A stretch of 64,000 nucleotides of DNA from Eretmocerus hayati (lineage: Eukaryota; Arthropoda; Insecta; Hymenoptera; Aphelinidae): positions 96,516,976 to 96,580,975 of the forward strand of contig CM056742.1 of the NCBI GenBank assembly GCA_029851415.1, given 5' to 3'. The position numbers were made by a program, and so were the translations under genes. Numbering within the stretch: position 1 is the stretch's first letter; each line of letters starts with the position of its first letter. The notes below the pieces were generated by a model. It was not told the DNA's origin and searched no databases. It was given only the letters and a program-made list of their open reading frames with translations. This document shows positions 1 to 11,383 of this stretch, one piece after another.

Positions 1-809
1 TATTGGTATACTTCTTGTTGATTTTCTTTGGATATTCTATATCAATGTCTTTTTGAAAGAATGTTGAATTTACTGATTTTAAAAAGCTGAGTTACAACTT
101 CTAAATGAATGTGTTAATCAATCAATTTGAATCTAAGAAGTTTCGAAATGAAAGATCTAATCATTGCTGGCTCTCCGGAAAATAATGAGATAGAATTTTT
201 TAAACTGAGTTTAGATTTATTTATATCAAATGAACAAAATGGAACTTGATATCTTGGTACAATTTGGACGGGACTTAATCTAAGCGCACTTACGAGTCTT
301 TTTGAAGAGACGATGATTCTTCAAGGCAAGAACGTATAAGCAGGGCGAATTCGTAGCTGGCCCTTATGCAGCTGAGGCGGATAACGTCGGCTTACTTTTC
401 GACGGGATCAAATCAAGCTTACGAGTCCGCACTTCTATATGACTTTATCGTGCGTTTTCTACGCGCACTGAGGTGAGTTTGAGTGAACTTGGAACATACG
501 CGGCCTACTACTGGCAGAGCTCTGACATAGACTAAATCGAAGAATGAATGTTGTTGTTCCAATTTATACGTGCGGACACGAGTCAATTATGATGATTCGA
601 CTAGAAAAATGATTTTGAAAGTGTTTAACTTAAGATTGTAACACATGTAACACATGTGTTACAATGCTGGCAGAGCTCTTCGTTAAATTCTCATGGTCTG
701 TTACACATGTTACATGTAACATGTGTAACATCCAGTTACTGGCTAATGCTTTGATTCTGCTGATTCACTGACCTGCTAATACGTTCTCTGCTGATCGAGT
801 CGAAATAAT
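1..809. other. unassigned AT-rich sequence with palindromes
   Basis: No open reading frame or transposon motif is recognisable here. The only clear structure is a pair of palindromes between 636 and 730, listed separately. The satellite array begins just after this stretch. Confidence 0.5.
699..730. repeat. perfect 32 bp palindrome
   Basis: The half-site TGTTACACATGTTACA is followed directly by its exact reverse complement, giving 16 + 16 bp with no loop. A related imperfect palindrome (TTGTAACACATG / CACATGTGTTACAA) lies 40 bp upstream at about 637-664. Both share the core TGTTACA/CACATGT. Function is unknown; a dimeric protein site or a hairpin remnant of a mobile element is possible. Confidence 0.85.
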
Positions 810-3295
810 ATTTCTCCATGTTGAGAAATATCATTTCAACTGTTCCGTCATCTGGGACGCCACACCCCAATCGATTTCAGTACTGTTTTTCAGTATTGGG
901 AACATCGGGTTCTCAATCCGCTTCAATCCATCTCAATACTCATTTTCAGCATTGCAGACCTTATATCCTATTTACCTGGATCGGGATGAACGCTGAATAT
1001 CAGTATTGAGGACTTGCAATCCTATCTGCCCCAATCGATTTCAGACCTGAGTCAGTGTTGGAGATATCGGAATCAATACGCTCCCATCGATCTCAATACT
1101 GTTTTTCAGCATTGGAGACATTATATGATATTCACCTGAATCGAATCGAATGCTGGAAGTCAGTATGGAGAATTTGGAATTCAATCTGCCCCAATCAATC
1201 CAAGTACTTTTTTTTCAGTATTGGAAACATCGAGATCTGAATCAACTTGAATCGATTTCAATACTGACCTCCAGCATCGGGAACCTTATATCCTGATCAC
1301 ATGAATCGACTCTCATGGTGAATACCAGTATTAAGGACTTGGAATCCTATCTGCCCCAATCGATCCCAGTTCTGTTCTTCAGTATTGAGAACATCGGGAT
1401 CTCAATCAGCTCGGATTGATCTCAATGCTGATTCCCAGCATGGGAAACTCTATATCCTATTCACCTGAATCGAAATGGATGCACAATATCAGTATTAAGG
1501 ACTTGGAATCCTATTTGATCCAATCGATTCTAGTACTGTATCTCAGTATTGGGAACATCGAGATCTCAGTCTACTTCGATCGCTTTCAATAGTGATTCAA
1601 GCATTCGGAACCATATATCCTTTCTATTTGAATCGATTCGGACCCTGAGAATCAGTATGTGAGGATTGGAATCCTATCTACCCCAATCGATTCCAGTACT
1701 GTATCTCAGTATTGGAACATCGAGAACTCAGTCTGCTTCAATCGCTTTCAATAGTGATTCAAGTATTCGGAACCATATATCCTTCCTATTTGAATCGATT
1801 TGAATGCTGGGAATCGGTAATGGAGAATTGGAATCCTATTCGCCCCAATCGATTTCAGTACTGTTTCTCAGTTTCGGGAACACCAAGATCTCAGACTGCT
1901 TCAATCGATCTCAGTACCGATTTTCAGCATGGGAAACCTTTTATTCAATTGACCTGAATCCAATCGGATGCCGAATACAGTATCGAGAACTTGGCATCCT
2001 ATCTGCCCCAATCGATTCCAATTCTGTTCCTCAGTATTGGGATCATCGAGATCCCAGTCTGCTTTAATCGATCCCAATACTGATTCTCAGCATTGCAGAC
2101 CTTATTCCCTATTCACCTCGATCGAATTGAATGCTGAATATCAGTATTGAGGATTTGCAACCAATCGATTTCAGTATCGTGTGTCAGTATTGGGAATATC
2201 GGGATCTCAATCAGCTCGAATCATTCTCAATACTGATTGTCAGCATGGGAAACGTTATACCCTATTCATCTGAATCCAATCGGATGGTGAATATCAGTAT
2301 TGAACAATGGGAATCCTATCTACCCTATCGATCTCAATACTGGTTTTCGGCATCGGAAATCTCATATCCTATTTACCTGAATCGGATGGGATGATGAATA
2401 TCAGTATTGACGACTTGAGATCCCATCTGCCCCAATCGATCCCACTTCTGTTCTTCAGTCTTGGTAACATCGGGATCTCAATCAGCTCGAATGGATCTCA
2501 ATACTGATTTTCAGCATGGGGAACCATACATCCTATTCACCTGGAACGAATTGGATGCTGAATATCAGTATCGAGGACTTGGAATCCTATTTGACCCAAT
2601 CGATTCCAGTACTGTATCTCAGTACTGGGAATATCGAGATCTCAGTTTGCTTCAACCAATCTCAATACCAATTCCCAGCATTGCAGACCTCACATCCTAT
2701 TCACCTGGATCAAATTGGATACTGAATATCAGTATTCAGGACTTGGAACCACACTGCCCCAATCGATTCCAGTACTGTATTTGAGTATTGGGGATATCGG
2801 GATCGATACGCTTCAATCGATCTCAATACTGATCCTCAGCATTGCAGATCTCATATAGTATTCATCTGAGTCGAATTAAATGGAGAATATCAGTATTGAA
2901 GACTTGGAATCTTATCTTCCTCAATCGATTCCAATGCTGCTGGACAGTACTGGAATCCCCGAGATCTCAATCAACTTTAATCGATCTCAATACTGGTCTT
3001 CAGCATTGCAGAACTCATAACCCATTCACCAGGATGAATTCAAATGCTGTATATCAGTTTGAGATTTGGCAGTCCTATCTGCCTTGATAGATACCAATGC
3101 TGACCTCTAGCATTGGAGACCGTATATTCTATCCACGTCAATATACCTGGATGATGGATGTCAGTATTGAGTACTTGAAATCTTATCTGTCCTAATCGAT
3201 TCCGTATCTTCCGTGTCTTCCCGTATTGGAACCATCGAGATCCCAATCCACTTCAATCGATTTCATCACTGATTCTCAGCGTTGCCGACCTTATA
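810..3295. repeat. satellite A, about 165 bp tandem unit
   Basis: The phrase ATCAGTATTGAGGACTTGG returns about every 165 bp (for example near 998, 1322, 1487, 1652, 2137, 2397, 2562, 2727, 2891). It is accompanied by CCCCAATCGATT, AACATCGGGATCTCAATC and a CCTATTCACCTGAATCG segment. Roughly 15 diverged copies are present, and some spacings are shortened (about 105-155 bp near 2137-2400), showing internal deletions. Short ORFs across it have no codon conservation between copies. Unit length is a hand estimate. Confidence 0.85.
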
Positions 3296-4260
3296 ACCTG
3301 TTCACCCGACCAATAGCAAAACTCATCCTCAGGCCGTTCTAACTCTGCCCAGCAGTATTGAATTCGATTCAAATATATAGAATCTAGAAGAGTCCGATAC
3401 TGCTTGTGAGTATCGAGAGGGATAGAATAACCATGCACCCAGGATTCCAATTCGATTCTGTAGTATCCATCACGATTCGTCAATCACACAATGAGTGATC
3501 GGTCGATCATTGAAATCGATTGACATAGTCACTTCAATGCTGCCTGGCACGATTCAGACCGATAGCAAAACTCATCTTTAGGCCTCACCAATCCTGCTCA
3601 GCAGTATTGAATTCGATTCAAGTATATGAAATCTAGGAGGGTTCAATACCGATTGTAAGTGCTGAGGAAGATAGGATAAGCATGCATCCAGGAATCCAAT
3701 TTAGTTTTGTAGTATTCATCTCGATTGGTTATCACGCAATGAGTGATCGGGTCATCATTGAAATCGGTTGACGCAGTCACTTTGAAGCTGCCTGGCAGGA
3801 TTCAGACCGATAGCGAAACTCATCTTCAGGCCATTTCAATCCTGCTCAGCAGTATTGAATCCGATTCCAATATATAAAATCTAGAGGAGTCCGATACTGA
3901 TTGTGAGTATTCAGATGGATGGAACAACTATCCACCCACGACTCCCATTCGATTCAGTAGTATTCATCTCGATTGGTCAATCACGCAATGATTGATTGGG
4001 TCGTCATTGAAATCGATTGACGCAGTCGATTCAATGCTGCCTAGCAGGATTCAGATCGATAGCGAAACCTTTCCTCAGGCCCTACCAATTTTGCTTAGCA
4101 GTATTGAATTCGATTCAAATACATGGAAACTAGAGGAGTTCAATACTGATTGTGAGTATCGAGAAGGATACAATAACCATGCACCCAGGATTCCAATTTG
4201 ATCCTGTAGTGTTTATCTCGATTGGTCAATGACGCAATGAGTGATTGGGGGATGATTGGA
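3296..4260. repeat. satellite B, about 249 bp tandem unit
   Basis: Four copies are marked by ATAGC(A/G)AAACTCATC at 3313, 3562, 3810 and 4059, a spacing of 248-249 bp. Each copy also carries CAGTATTGAATTCGATTC, a TGTGAGTATCGAGA segment and an ATTGGTCAATCACGCAATGAGTGAT segment in the same order. It abuts satellite A and shares its CGATT-rich composition but is a distinct unit. Confidence 0.85.
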
Positions 4261-4860
4261 ATCGGTCTAGGCATAATGACTCGAATCTCGTCATTCATGA
4301 TTGAGACCGATGGGAATGAGCAAGGCTATCGTGCACCAGTACTGCAGAGAAGTATTGGGTTCGACCAAGGAATGTTGAAACAACAGTGTTCAATCGGTCA
4401 AATTCAATCTTGTATTTCGGGATCGGTTAGGATAGACAAGCATTGTTTCGCAATTTCGATCAGTTCCTGAAGCACTGATTTCAATAGAGCAGTGGGAGAC
4501 GAGATCCATCATTCAATTAGATTGATCTGAATACCATATTGGTTTATTTAACCATATTGAACCTGCGATGACCTCCCATCTGTCCATCCGGATCCTATCC
4601 TATGCTGAATACCAGTTATCGGATTATATTCGCTTACGTCAATCCTCATCAACAGTATAGAATTCGATTGGCAGTTGTGATCTCAAATCTACAATTCAGG
4701 ATTCAGCTAGATTAGGTCTATGTTTGATTGATCTGCATTGGGATTCAATACTGCTCTCCCCGGTTGAATGATAGAACCGATTAGAATGTATTCATTCCGA
4801 TAGGATTCGATTGGTTTTCAATCTATCCCAATCGATCTTTCGCAGCAGGGACTCTCATTA
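4261..4860. repeat. degenerate continuation of satellite DNA
   Basis: Fragments such as ATCGGTC, GAATTCGATTGG and AGTATT(G)GG recur but without a clean period. I read this as decayed satellite B-like sequence rather than a separate element. Confidence 0.45.
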
Positions 4861-7800
4861 CTAGAATATGAAGACACCCAATGATATATTAATTCATCAT
4901 CAGGACATTTCCATCCATTAAGATCATATGATACATCACATTTTGCCAGAGCTCGAGCATAGATGAACATATTCCTGAATCAGTATAGTGAAATTCATTA
5001 GAAATGAAATGAATCTTGAGCCCAATATAACGTGGTATGCTATACTTCAATGGCTGGACCCATGAAAATTCAATCAAAAGAGATTGTTGAACCTTTGTGA
5101 TGCATCAAGAAACGACAGGAAGCATCCTGAGTGGCTCAAATAAACAAGTTCATCACTGTAGAGCCACTGTGACCATTTCAATTGAATGTAGTCCATTCCG
5201 TCATTCATCTGAAATTTCTTGGATCATACAATACTGACAGTGAAGAGAAAGTCTGGATTCAATGACAAATCAAAAAGCACACAGTGTCTCATGGAATATC
5301 AGTCATCACCTTGATTGTGCTTCATAACTTGAAGACCAGGACTTCGGCTCAGTGCGCTTACTGTACATACACAACGAAACTTGATTGCACACTGAGGTCT
5401 CAACTTCCTCATAGAGCTTGGAAAAATATGCAACCATTCAACTCTTAGAGGTACCTATTTTTCTTCATCTGTTAACACTAATCACAAACTTATTGGTCAC
5501 GCGTGGTGGTGTTATGAACCAGGGTTCTCGAGGTACATATGCTACGGGTCCTCTTCTGTTCTTACCGGGCCGTATGGCTCAGCGAACTGGAATTGCAAGG
5601 TATGCTCTGTATGAGTAATTGATGATATTGAATGCAGCTTGGATTTTATTCGAAGGTGAGTTATAATTCGGAGAGAGAAACTGTTACAATTGTTGGTTAT
5701 TCTACTGAAACTACAATGGTACGAGCGTATCAAGTGTTGAAACGACTCGTCCTGGAATGATGTTACTTGCGGAGTCTACGTCAAGAGTTCACGTGATCGA
5801 CTGTGATTCAAGAAGCCCGGCTGCTTGCTTCTACACTGTTTATATACTCATTCCCGCGCTTGGCACTTTGTGCATCCACGCCTCTATCCCACGCTTTTCC
5901 CACGCCTGAGCACTTGTTCTCAAACATTCTTGGTGGCTCTAGACTTGCTTAATCGCGCGAATGTGAGTGATCACGTTCTCATACTGTGCTATGACGGTCT
6001 ACGTTCTAGCTTAGCATACTTCGGCATGGAGCTAGATATGATCCATGTCACGTTCATTGGTGCACATCTGATCCCCGGATCAGAAAATTAGTAAATATGG
6101 CTACTTTTTCTATGAAGAGAAAAAATTTTATAATTCTCTTGTGATTGGACCTAGAACTAATGGAATGCTAAACCCTACTACGCGAGTTCTGGTTGATTTG
6201 CAAGGCAGAGAATGATTCAAGTTACTCTCGTACGATTGAGCAATATGCCGGATTATCAGCAAATATGGACTGAAACATGATAAACATAGACATAAATTGG
6301 TTACATTGGTCTCAAACATAGACAGTAGTGGTTACAATAATTGGGTATAATTTTCCTAGTAGGTGAATTTGGAATTAGCAAATGACGATTCTGCGAAAAA
6401 GAATTGAGGTAAACATCATCATACTTCGATCTCTGGTTGCACGTAGCGAAACAGGAAGCTTCTTTCGTTAGATAAATTTTTGCTTAGTACTTTGATGTTG
6501 CTACAGTGGAAGAATGAAGGCGATGTTCTGCATTAGCAGCATATCTTGAGTTGCAACGAGTGTTTTCTTCTTTTTCTTGAACAAAATGTTTAGGAGTTGG
6601 TAGCGGTGAAAAATTGTGATTCAAAATTTTGTTGGGATGGTAACGTCGAGGGAAAAATTGTGGTTCAAAATTTAGTTTCCATAAGTAACTGGAATGGTAA
6701 CGTGCTTTTGGAACATTTTGGTAGATAATTATTCGTGACCGAGCGATTCACTCGACAGGAGAAAATGTCTCTTTCCCATTCAACTGGTTGCCAGAAAATC
6801 GTAATTCTAGGAGTTTCTGTTGGATAAATACATGTATCTTATGACCACGATAAGGTGGCCACCCCCTGACGTTTTTTCCTGTTTGAGGTACAGATTCGGA
6901 CGGGATTTATTTTCATATTTTTCTGTCCGAACTATCCGATGGCAGGTCCAAATTTGGAATTCAGTTTTTTTTTCGATGCAAATGGCAGAATTTTTTCCGA
7001 AATGCTGAGAAAAAATTAGTTTGAGTTGCGGGATCGTGTAGCCCTAAGTCCAGACTAACATCTCTGATAATTTTGAGATTATCCGCTTTTCCAGCATAAT
7101 CGATTAAAAACGTCGAAATTTGAAAATGCAAGGGCTTTCCCGGCAGGTTAGGGCATTGGTAACTCAGGGTGTCATGGAGGTTAGTAATTCAGTAACTCTT
7201 TGTTTTGATCGCCCAGGTTTGTTCTAATCTCGGCATTGGAAGCTGCTGTGTCTGCTCAACATGGAATTGGGAGCAGTGAAAAGTCTGTACAACTTTGATC
7301 CGATATCACAAACAATATACGAGGACGATAGTTTTTTGAGGGCTCGCGAGTTCTCTGAACAATTCATTCGCGAAAGTGATACGCGTATGTAACATTGATC
7401 TGGCGAGCGAGGTTATGGCGGCATTGTTTACATTGCGGGGGCGAAATAACATACGGAACTATACGCTTTTTCTTCCGTGTTTCTATTACTAGCATGATTC
7501 TTGAACCAAGTGTTTGGAGCGAATGGATAGAAGAGATGATTTTTAACGAAGTGCAAGATAAACGAATGAGGTGGCTTTCCAGAATATTAGCCAACAACGA
7601 TAGAATCGCTGTGCACCCGTTGACGTTAAATTCAACATCTACAGTATGTTCCTCATGAAAAATGCGCACATGTTTCTTCTGGCTTGAGACCGAGCATATT
7701 TCGAGCTAGGCTCAATAATTAATGCATTGGAATTAGAATGCCAACGGTGGCATCAATAGTATTCTAGAATCAATCAAAACGATTTGGCTCACACTATCCT

Positions 7801-9400
7801 CGCGTGCTATTGTTTTCCAAATGCCTATGATGTATATCAAGTATTGCTGAGAAAATTTATGGACAGAGTAGCCACATAGTCGTTACTTGAGTCAGGAGAT
7901 ACGTGAATCACATTACGTGGTTAGGATTCCAGTGAAAACTTGCAAGTTTTGCGTGATTTTTCATGCATGCGAAAAATTATTGTACTCCCTAAAAGCTCGG
8001 GACCAACATCATTTCTGAAAATTCTGAGATAATTTTACTGCCACCATGTTCATTCCAATTGCATTGTGTGGATCCTGAGTCCAGCTATGATTGGCCGTAA
8101 TCTCAAGTCAGGAAAAACATGTGGGTGTTTTCTGTGTAAAATATACTGTGAGTGATGAGTTCTGCGTTGACGGGGGCAGTCGCACATCTATCGCTGCTGG
8201 GTGCGTCCACATTAAAATCGGCAGATGCTTGCATGCAGTTGCACGCAGTGAACTTGCGGGCATCTGGTGATATTTTATCGGTAAGGTAGAGCACGGACGG
8301 GAACAAAACCTGATGATTCGGAATAAGCAGAAATAAATAATAATCACCTATAGGGTGGTCGATTACTCAACAAAGTGTTTGAAATGGTGAATACCAGCTG
8401 GTATGGCATTCAGTTGATCGCCGATGAGGTGATATATAGCTGCGAACGAGGCCGCAAAGCAGCCGACAGCTATACAACAATAACAGCCCAACACGGACTT
8501 GACAAAAAAGCAATTTCCAAAAATTCAACGCACGAGGCTCACCCGTGTGAGCTCCAAGAAACGGGACGGTTCCTGGAAAAAGTAGATGTATCATTCTGGC
8601 CACCGTTGGCTGCTTCCGAGGCGTTTGAAGTGTTAGGTGTGGAGTGTGGACCGTGAGAAAAACTCCACCTATGATCATCTATATTCCCCCCGCGCTGAAT
8701 ATTTTCCTTTTGAGTACTCAGTGAGCTAATAAAAAATCCGATAGGCAGTAATTATTCATCAGTACTCATGAGTAAACACTGAATTTTGTTCCTGCCCGCG
8801 CTCTATCTTACCGATAGAATCACCAAACTGCTTGCAAGCAACTTCATGCAAGCAACTGCAGAATCTAATGTGGACGCACCCACTGGCTAATATCGTCAAG
8901 TGCCACCTCGTTCATTCCAATTGTACTTCGATAAAAATCATCCTTCCTACCAGTTCGCAGCAAGAACTTGATGGGCAGGTCGTGCTCATGAATTATAGGA
9001 ACATAGGAGAAGAGGTGTATGGTTTTGTAAGTTATGTTGCCGGCCCAATGTAGAGATGCGCCAGGCAACGCGTGATCGGTTTTTTATATAAGGACACTCT
9101 CACCGTTGACACCGTGTTATTCCAAGTATCGTATTGCAGAGCAAGCCCCGAAGTACGAGTGTGCTCAATTAATATACCAAACAAACACGCGGGCAGCTTT
9201 TAAGCCTCATATGGGCTCACGTTGCTCGCTTCAACTTGGGACGCGATGGAAATCAGATGGTCAGATGAAATGACATGAATCCTTGAGATTACTCAGCTCG
9301 ATGCTAGACTTTCTCAGAATCCCCGTAGAATTTGGGATCAGATTCTGTCTGATATTGAGGCCAATATTGGGGGGGGGTGATATATCAATCTGCTTGGTAT
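4861..9400. other. gene-poor interval, no convincing gene
   Basis: Only short open frames occur (under about 105 codons), with no recognisable domain, splice pattern or conserved start context. The one structured part is a degenerate fold-back family between 7395 and 9070, listed separately. No tRNA, rRNA or LTR was recognised. A small conserved host exon cannot be excluded by eye. Confidence 0.5.
7395..9070. repeat. degenerate fold-back repeat (old inverted-repeat element)
   Basis: The right side (8786-9065) is matched in reverse complement by two left-side blocks. Positions 8786-8895 pair with about 8190-8310 (shared TGTGGACGCACCCA and CTTACCGATA). Positions 8880-9065 pair with about 7400-7640 (shared TTGGCTAATAT, CACTTCG, AAAAATCATC). 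About 500 bp on the left side interrupts the arm. A separate direct-repeat scrap (GTTCATTCCAATTG) occurs at about 8049 and 8918. Identity is roughly two thirds by eye, so this is old. No transposase frame is visible. Confidence 0.5.
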
Positions 9401-10433
9401 AACAATAATCCAGTAGATTCATGTCTCAAGTCAATAAAAAAATGAGTCATAGATGAGAATTTTGATGACATATCATAGGACCGTCGTCGATACACAGTTT
9501 TCGAGGTGTAATTTGAACTATTCAGGTTCGGGACGTCGTCCAAACTCGAGCACGTGGAAGATCCGACTATAATGGTAATCTCTGTCGCAAGACTAACGAT
9601 AAGCTACTAACTAGCTGTTGCCATAGCGGTCAAGCCAGACTACGAGCAGCAGCTCTCAAGGAAAGGAGTGATCCATGGATACGCTGATTAATTTGACTGA
9701 TTTGTTTGCCCCAATCAAGTGATCGATCGATAAACATTTCAAGACTCTTGATCTGAGACGAGTACGGAATGTTTGTCCCCATGACCTGCACTTATGGCAG
9801 TTGGTCTAGGTGTATCTCTTTGAGATAGAGTTTGCTTCCTAGGATGATGACCAATGTTCTCGATTCACTGAATTTCAGACCGTTGTCTGTAGCCCATTTG
9901 GCAACTGCTTGGGCGTCTAGAGATATCAACGCGATATGATCAAGGAGCTCTCTGAGGAGACAATGGAGGTATATGCTCGAGTCATCTGCAAATATCGCAC
10001 ACTTGGTATGCGTGAGGACATCAAGAAGATCGTTGATAAAAATGAGGAAAAGCAGAGGACCAAGTACACTCCCTTGGGGAACACCGGTCACTAGTGGAAG
10101 CCATGATTCATGCATGCCATCTGGGAGACGAACAGCTTGTTGGCGATCGCTGAGATAGCTAGCAAACCAGCGTATGACACGGTCGCTGCATCTTGTTTTC
10201 CTCAGCTTTATCAAGAGTTTAGCATGTGGCAGGGTATCAAATGCTTCCGAGAAGTCAAATGAGATTAATATTGTGAGCATTCTTTTATCAATAGCAGACC
10301 GAGCATCTTCCAGTACTCCAAAAAGAGCTGATTGAGTCGAGTGGTGGGATCTGAAGCTAGATTGTCTTCGGTGGAGCAAGTTTGAAGCTGATAGGTGATT
10401 CGAGAGCTGTCTGTGAACAACTCTTCCCAGAAC
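9400..10433 (-). pseudogene. non-LTR retrotransposon family 1 copy c1, 3' half of RT ORF2
   Basis: The minus frame 10379-9792 encodes the RT core: FRSHHSTQSAL, SFDFSEAFDTL, GVPQGSVLGPLL and the catalytic FADDSS box near 9975-9990. A degraded frame after the stop continues to about 9480 and still matches the RT tail of copy c2 (37565-39367). Upstream on the minus strand the coding sequence runs to 10429, where it is cut by the BEL LTR. The matching 5' half lies 17 kb away at 27565-27967. In the family, ORF2 copies the element's RNA into DNA at a nicked target. Several stops make this copy inactive. Confidence 0.88.
10429..10433. other. target site duplication AGAAC, left copy (BEL element)
   Basis: AGAAC directly precedes the LTR start TGGTGATG at 10434 and recurs at 27560-27564 directly after the other LTR's end. 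A 5 bp duplication is normal for BEL/Pao integrases. The duplicated bases belong to the interrupted RT coding sequence. Confidence 0.88.
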
Positions 10434-10951
10434 TGGTGATGCGCATTATGAAAAAATGCATAAAAGCAAATGAGCTTGAATAGAGGAAAGTCGGGGTGAA
10501 AATTTTGGAATGAACACTCGCGAGTTTAGCGAAGAATAAGGTTCTCTTTATTTAGAGTAACCTAGGCTAAACTAAACCAACTAAGTCCATTACTAAATAA
10601 AATTACTCAAAAATTGGGGTCCGTCCGAGCCGCGAGAAATATTTGCGATGCCGCAGAAGGCGGGAACATCGCACAAAAACAAGCTAGACTTGCCGTCTTT
10701 CTACTGCGCTATCGTACGATGAACTGAAAATCATCGGCTCGCGGGCCAGCCGAAAAGCCGCGAACTTGAGCAAGTGCGGGTATTGCTAGAGGTAGGGACA
10801 TCACGCGATGTCACATAGATGTACACATGTAAATTTACGGGCATTGAACTGCTCAACGGCTACTGAAAGTTTAAACTAATAACCGTTCAAAAAGGAAATA
10901 TATGACTCTTGAAATTAAGAAAATCTATGAAAATTATGACTTGCGCAACCA
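10434..10951 (-). repeat. BEL/Pao 3' LTR
   Basis: This is 518 bp long, begins TGGTGATGCGC and ends TTGCGCAACCA on the plus strand, and matches 27042-27559. It is the 3' LTR because the genes read leftward. It interrupts the RT of family 1 copy c1. Confidence 0.93.
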
Positions 10952-11383
10952 TACGGCTCGCCATCGCGCGAGGTTACAACATCGCGCGATTAAAATCAGG
11001 TACGTGCAGCTATATAATGAAAATGGACGAGACCCAAAAAAAGAAAATTCACAAAAATGAAGAATAGTACATGAACTAAGTTTTCCATCGCAAAAAAAAT
11101 ATTGAAAGCTGGGAATTTCTACAAGTGTGATTAATCAAAGTATATCAGAAAACATCTCGAATTTCAAATCACTATTGACACATGTTCCATCGAGAAGAGG
11201 AAAGAAATGAAATAACTACTCACAAAATTGATAAACTTGAGCAAAGAAAGAAAACCAATAATAAGAGTAATCACAAAAAAAATTGAATTTGAAAACAAAC
11301 CAAATGATGGAAAACTTCCTAATCCCTGCTCTAAGCCCTGAGCTCATTCAAATTCACAAAATGATACAGTCTTCTTCTGGAAC
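10952..11383. other. BEL 3' untranslated region
   Basis: This AT-rich stretch lies between the integrase stop and the 3' LTR. No gene is seen. The sequence next to the LTR (minus strand CGATGGCGAGCCGTA) is a poor but possible polypurine tract. Confidence 0.5.

Noticed and set aside
818..3087. Short open frames across satellite A
   Set aside because: They drift in and out of frame between repeat copies and show no codon conservation.
5825..6091. 88-codon plus-strand frame starting MLLHCLYTH
   Set aside because: No domain, no conserved context and no splice signals I could support; length expected by chance.
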